DNA of 64,000 nt from Pleomorphomonas sp. T1.2MG-36. GTDB taxonomy: Bacteria; Pseudomonadota; Alphaproteobacteria; Rhizobiales; Pleomorphomonadaceae. The notes beneath the pieces are model-generated. The model was not told the origin of the DNA. It worked only from the letters and a program-made list of their open reading frames with translations, and did not search any database. Below, piece by piece: positions 60,364-64,000 of the stretch. How positions within the stretch are numbered: position 1 is the first letter of the stretch; every line of letters starts with the position of its first letter. The position numbers and the translations under genes were made by a program. The DNA lies in contig NZ_CATNLY010000001.1 of assembly GCF_950100655.1 (NCBI RefSeq), positions 186,001-250,000 of the forward strand, in the 5' to 3' direction.

Positions 60364-61857
60364 ATGCTCGAAATGAAACACATCACCAAGAGGTTCCCCG
60401 GCATCGTCGCCCTCAACGATGTCTCCCTCTCGCTGAAACGCGGCGAAGTTCATGCGCTGGTCGGCGAGAACGGTGCCGGCAAGTCGACACTGATGAAGAT
60501 CCTGTCGGGCGTCTACCAGGCCGACGAGGGCGAGCTGCTGATCGACGGGGCGGCGGTACATCCGACACGGACGAGGGAGTCGGAAAAGCTCGGCATCAAC
60601 ATCATCTTCCAGGAATTCAGCCTGGTTCCCGATCTCAACGCCTTCGAGAACATCTTTCTCGGCCGTGAGATCCGCACGAAGCTCGGCACGCTTGACCGTC
60701 GCACAATGCGCCGCATGGCCCGCGAGGCTCTCGGCCGGCTCGACATGCATTTCCCGCTCGACTGCCCAGTGGCCGAGCTGACGGTTGCCGAGCAGCAATC
60801 GGTGGAAATCGTCAAGGCAACCATCTTCAAGTGCAACTTCCTTGTGCTCGACGAGCCGACGGCGACCCTGACACCGCGCGAAGTCAAAAAGCTGTTCGAG
60901 GTGATCGAGCGTCTCAAGGCGCTGGGCGTCGGCTGCTTCTTCATCTCGCACCATCTCGAGGAAATTTTCGAGATCGCCGACACCGTGTCGGTGCTGCGTG
61001 ACGGCTGCCACGTCTACACCGGTCCCGTCGACGGATGCACCCAGGACGAGCTGATCTCCAAGATGGTCGGCCGCGAGGTGACGCAGGCCTTCCCGGCCAA
61101 GCGCGGCGTAGCCGACGCCGCCGAGCCGCCGATCATGGAAGTGCGCAAGTTGCGCTTCCCGGGCTCGGAGACCATCTCGTTCGAGGTGCGTCGTGGCGAA
61201 ATTCTCGGCGTGGCGGGCTTGGTGGGTGCCAAGCGCACCGAGAGCTTCCTGGCCCTGATCGGCCGCGACGCCTCCATCGAGAAAGAGGTGCTGTTCCAGG
61301 GGCAACCGATCGATCTGCGTTCACCGCACGAGGCGCTGAGCCATGGCATCGGCTACCTGCCCGAGGATCGCAAGCGGACGGGCCTGTTCCTGCCGTTCTC
61401 CATTCGCTCTAATATCGTCATTAGCACGCTGACCCGGCTCACCAACAAGCTCGGCATGGTGCTGCCGCGCGAGGAGAAGGCGCTCAGCGATCGCTTCATC
61501 GAACGCATGCGCATCCGCACCACCTCCGATCTGAAGACGGTATCGGAGCTGTCCGGCGGCAACCAGCAGAAGGTCATCATCGCCCGCTGGCTGGCGAGCA
61601 ACTGCAAACTTCTGATCTTCGACGAACCGACCCGTGGCATCGACGTGGGCGCGAAGGCTGAGATCTACATCATGCTGCAGGAGCTGGCAGCTCAAGGCCT
61701 TGGCGTCGTCGTGATTTCGTCAGACCTGCCGGAAGTGATCGGTCTTTGCGATCGCGTGCTCGTCATGCGCTACGGCTCAATCCGCGCCACGCTGACCGGC
61801 GCCGACATCAACTCAGAAAAAATAATGACTTACGCCTCGGGAGGTGAAAATGGGTGA
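60364..61857 (+). CDS. Sugar ABC transporter ATPase (RbsA-like, duplicated cassette)
   Basis: A 497-residue CUT2 ATPase. First half: GENGAGKSTLMKILSGVYQA and LVLDEPTATLTPREVKKLFE. Second half: degenerate P-loop GLVGAKRTES, then LSGGNQQKVIIARWLASNCK and LIFDEPTRGIDVGAK. It overlaps the permease gene at its end. The Gly-to-Ala/Lys change in the second P-loop is common in this family. Confidence 0.92.
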   Translation: MLEMKHITKRFPGIVALNDVSLSLKRGEVHALVGENGAGKSTLMKILSGVYQADEGELLIDGAAVHPTRTRESEKLGINIIFQEFSLVPDLNAFENIFLGREIRTKLGTLDRRTMRRMAREALGRLDMHFPLDCPVAELTVAEQQSVEIVKATIFKCNFLVLDEPTATLTPREVKKLFEVIERLKALGVGCFFISHHLEEIFEIADTVSVLRDGCHVYTGPVDGCTQDELISKMVGREVTQAFPAKRGVADAAEPPIMEVRKLRFPGSETISFEVRRGEILGVAGLVGAKRTESFLALIGRDASIEKEVLFQGQPIDLRSPHEALSHGIGYLPEDRKRTGLFLPFSIRSNIVISTLTRLTNKLGMVLPREEKALSDRFIERMRIRTTSDLKTVSELSGGNQQKVIIARWLASNCKLLIFDEPTRGIDVGAKAEIYIMLQELAAQGLGVVVISSDLPEVIGLCDRVLVMRYGSIRATLTGADINSEKIMTYASGGENG

Positions 61858-62848
61858 AGCTGCTGCCACCGGCGCAACGCCGCGCGAAGAGCCCGCCGGA
61901 CTGGTCGGCCTCGCCAAGACCGTCGTCGGCCGGCCGGAGTTCGTGTCCTTCGTGGCGCTGATCGTCCTGATGGTTCTGACCGCGACGATGAACGAGAACT
62001 TCTTCACGGTCGACAACCTGATGAACATCACGCGTCAGGTCTCCACCACCGGCATCATCGCCGTCGGCATGACTTTCGTCATCCTGACGGGCGGCATCGA
62101 CCTCTCCGTCGGCGCCATCGTGGCGCTTGCCTCGACGCTGATGGCCGGCATGATCGCCAACATGGGATTTCCCTTCTGGGCGGCGGCCCTGGTGGCCATC
62201 TTCGGCGGCGCGCTGACGGGAGCCGTGTCGGGCTTCTTCATTGCCCGCTTTGCCCTGCCCCCGATCATCGTCACGCTGGCGATGATGGAAATCCCGCGTG
62301 GCCTCGGCCTCATCTACACCAACGGCTACCCGCTGCCGATCGACCGCGAGTTTGGCTTCCTGGGCCGGGAGTACGTCCTTGGCCTGCCGATCCCGACGCT
62401 GATCATGCTGATCGTCTTCGCGGCTGCCTATTTCGTGCTGAACCGCCTGCCGATCGGCCGCTACGTCTACGCCGTCGGCGGCAATGAAGACGCGGCCATC
62501 CTGTCGGGTATCCGCACCGCCCGCATCAAGCTGATGGTCTACGCCATCTCCGGCTTCACCGCCGCCATCGCCGGCATGATCCAGACCTCGCGTCTCCTGT
62601 CCGGCCAGCCCAACTCGGCTATCGGCGTGGAACTCGATGCCATCGCCGCCGTCGTGCTCGGCGGAACGGCGATCACCGGCGGTCGCGGACACATCGTCGG
62701 CACCCTGATCGGCGCCCTGTTGCTCGGCGTGCTCAACAACAGCCTCAACATGATCGGCCTGTCGCCTTACAGCCAGCGCGTCGTCAAGGGCGTGATCCTG
62801 CTGGTCGCCGTCCTCATCGGCTATCTCCGCAAGCAGAACTCGCGCTGA
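61850..62848 (+). CDS. Sugar ABC transporter permease (RbsC-like)
   Basis: A 332-residue membrane protein with GMTFVILTGGIDLSVGAIVA and GGTAITGGRGHIVGTLIGAL, and about ten helices. ATG 61850 has GGGAGGTG directly upstream and overlaps the ATPase stop; a GTG two codons earlier is possible. A single permease gene implies a homodimeric pore, in contrast to the YtfT/YjfF pair. Confidence 0.92.
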   Translation: MGEAAATGATPREEPAGLVGLAKTVVGRPEFVSFVALIVLMVLTATMNENFFTVDNLMNITRQVSTTGIIAVGMTFVILTGGIDLSVGAIVALASTLMAGMIANMGFPFWAAALVAIFGGALTGAVSGFFIARFALPPIIVTLAMMEIPRGLGLIYTNGYPLPIDREFGFLGREYVLGLPIPTLIMLIVFAAAYFVLNRLPIGRYVYAVGGNEDAAILSGIRTARIKLMVYAISGFTAAIAGMIQTSRLLSGQPNSAIGVELDAIAAVVLGGTAITGGRGHIVGTLIGALLLGVLNNSLNMIGLSPYSQRVVKGVILLVAVLIGYLRKQNSR

Positions 62849-62866
62849 TCCGGCATTCACGACCAC

Positions 62867-62890
62867 CCGACCGGGCTCCGGCCCGGTCGG
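62867..62890 (+). terminator. Stem-loop after the permease gene
   Basis: CCGACCGGGC, loop TCCG, GCCCGGTCGG. No T-run, so it may attenuate rather than fully stop transcription into the downstream kinase. Confidence 0.55.
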
Positions 62891-63064
62891 ACAAAGCGGC
62901 CAGTCAGTCGCGCGTCCCAGCCCCATCTGACGTCGGCTGACCGCCAACCAAGCCGCCTGAACCGAACGAAAACACCCCAGCGCCGGACCGCCTGTCCGGT
63001 GAACGCCCTCTCCTTGCCCGGCGCCAGCCGGACCAGTCTCGCGTTTCTCCAGAGGACCAAGAGC

Positions 63065-64000
63065 CGTGACCTACTTTCTCGGAATCGACATCGGCGGAAC
63101 CGTCATCAAGAGCGGCCTCTATGACGCCGAGGGACACGAAAAGGCCGTAGCCTCCGAGGTCGACAACGGCGTTGCCGCCCACCTTGGCTGGTCCGAGCGC
63201 GACATGAACGCCATGTGGCGGATCGTCGTCGGAACCATTCGCCGTGTCATCGCCGAGTCCGGAGTTTCCGCCGACGAGGTCGCCGGCGTCAGCTTCTCCG
63301 CCCATGGCAAGGGACTTTACGCGCTCGACGCCGATGGCGAGCCGGTGCGCAACGGCATCATTTCCTCGGACAACCGTTCGCTGTCGATCGTCAAGGACTG
63401 GAAGGCAAAGGGGCTCGACGCGGCGAGCTACCCCTTCGGCTATCAGCAGCTCTGGACAGGCCATCCGGTGTCCCTGCTCGCCTGGATGAAGGCGAACGAA
63501 CCGGACAACTACAGCCGGACGCGCCACGTGCTGATGGCGCATGACTTCATCCGCTACAAGCTGACGGGCGTTTTCGCCGCCGAGGTCACCAACATCTCCG
63601 GCAGCAACCTCTACAACGTCGAGAAGGGCGCCTATGACTCCGCCCTGTTCAAGATGTTCGGCATCGACGAGATGGAAGGCTGCCTGCCGCCGGTCGTCGG
63701 GTCCGAGGAGTGCGTTGCCGGCTTGAATGCCAAGGCGGCCGAGGAAACCGGTCTCAAGACTGGCACGCCGGTGTTCGGCGGTTTCTTCGACGTCGTGTCG
63801 GCGGCGGTCTGCGCCGGTCTCGCCGATCCAAGCTTCGTCAACGTGGTAATGGGCACTTGGACCATCGTCACCTGGACGACCGATCGCATCCTGAAGCCGG
63901 AAGGCGACGCCTGGCCCTACATCTGGGGCCGCTATTGCATGCCCGATCGCTACTTCGTCCACGAAGGCAGCCCGACCTCGGCCGGCAATCTCGAGTGGTT
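63065..64000 (+). CDS. L-xylulokinase-like FGGY kinase, cut by the window end
   Basis: The first 312 codons of a sugar kinase, from GTG 63065. FLGIDIGGTVIKSGLYDAEG is the phosphate-1 motif; HLGWSERDMNAMWRIVVGTI, SAHGKGLYALDADGEPV, QLWTGHPVSLLAWMKANEPD, GTPVFGGFFDVVSAAVCAGL and FVHEGSPTSAGNLEW closely resemble E. coli LyxK, which phosphorylates L-xylulose. The frame is open to the last base. It follows the Rbs-type importer on the same strand, so the imported sugar may be a pentulose or its precursor. Confidence 0.82.

Noticed and set aside
61808..62947. Long minus-strand frame opposite the RbsC-like permease
   Set aside because: Asp/His/Gly-rich shadow translation; the plus strand encodes a clear permease.

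Overview
The window is GC-rich chromosomal DNA from an alphaproteobacterium, most likely Hyphomicrobiales (Rhizobiales)-like. The signs are a TolB/TPR-type SARP regulator beside YcaO/TfuA genes, a rhizobial-style XRE regulator, several sugar ABC operons typical of plant- or soil-associated bacteria, and a FliN-like switch protein. The genus cannot be fixed from sequence alone.

Layout. (1) 163-4352: signalling genes, a membrane GGDEF/EAL protein and a methyl-accepting chemotaxis protein. (2) 4356-24475: a defective prophage island in tRNA-Leu(GAG), bounded by a 15-bp direct repeat of the tRNA 3' end. It keeps a Doc toxin-antitoxin pair, a lysis module (holin-like protein, overlapping spanins, GH108 endolysin), a truncated tail fibre, Cro/CI-like regulators with palindromic operators, NinB, and truncated bet and integrase genes. 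Its morphogenesis block is replaced by a ~10.4-kb type I secretion cassette: truncated HlyD, HlyB-like ABC exporter, GNAT acyltransferase, lipoprotein, and a 1998-residue secreted protein with HExxH peptidase, Hint/BIL and Ca-binding repeat regions. The lipoprotein and the first half of that protein are AT-rich and look like a swapped toxin/immunity cassette. (3) 24673-25772: FliN-like protein and LipB. (4) 26337-38302: sugar uptake and catabolism, with YtfQRT-YjfF importer, GalK/GalT, AraC, AraD, AraA and an aldo/keto reductase. (5) 38481-43753: tRNA-Ser(GCT), an FbpABC-type ferric iron importer and PdxY. (6) 43896-51115: ROK repressor and an oligosaccharide ABC operon with a cytoplasmic glycosidase; one permease gene has an in-frame TGA. 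(7) 51289-56268: a compact RiPP locus on the minus strand (XRE regulator, frameshifted SARP, Cys-free precursor peptide, YcaO, TfuA, small protein). (8) 56610-64000: two FGGY sugar kinases, an AraC regulator and an Rbs-type ABC importer.

How the parts work together. Regions 4, 6 and 8 are import-plus-catabolism modules, each with its own regulator (AraC, ROK, AraC). Region 7 is a self-contained peptide-modification operon without a visible exporter. The prophage can probably neither excise nor form virions, but it carries potentially useful cargo (toxin-antitoxin, lysis genes, secretion/toxin cassette). The two most interesting candidates for undescribed biology are the T1SS protein with an N-terminal, swappable warhead ahead of a Hint domain, and the YcaO-TfuA RiPP with a Cys-free, repeat-bearing core. 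All functional statements are inferred from motifs and context; no database search was run.
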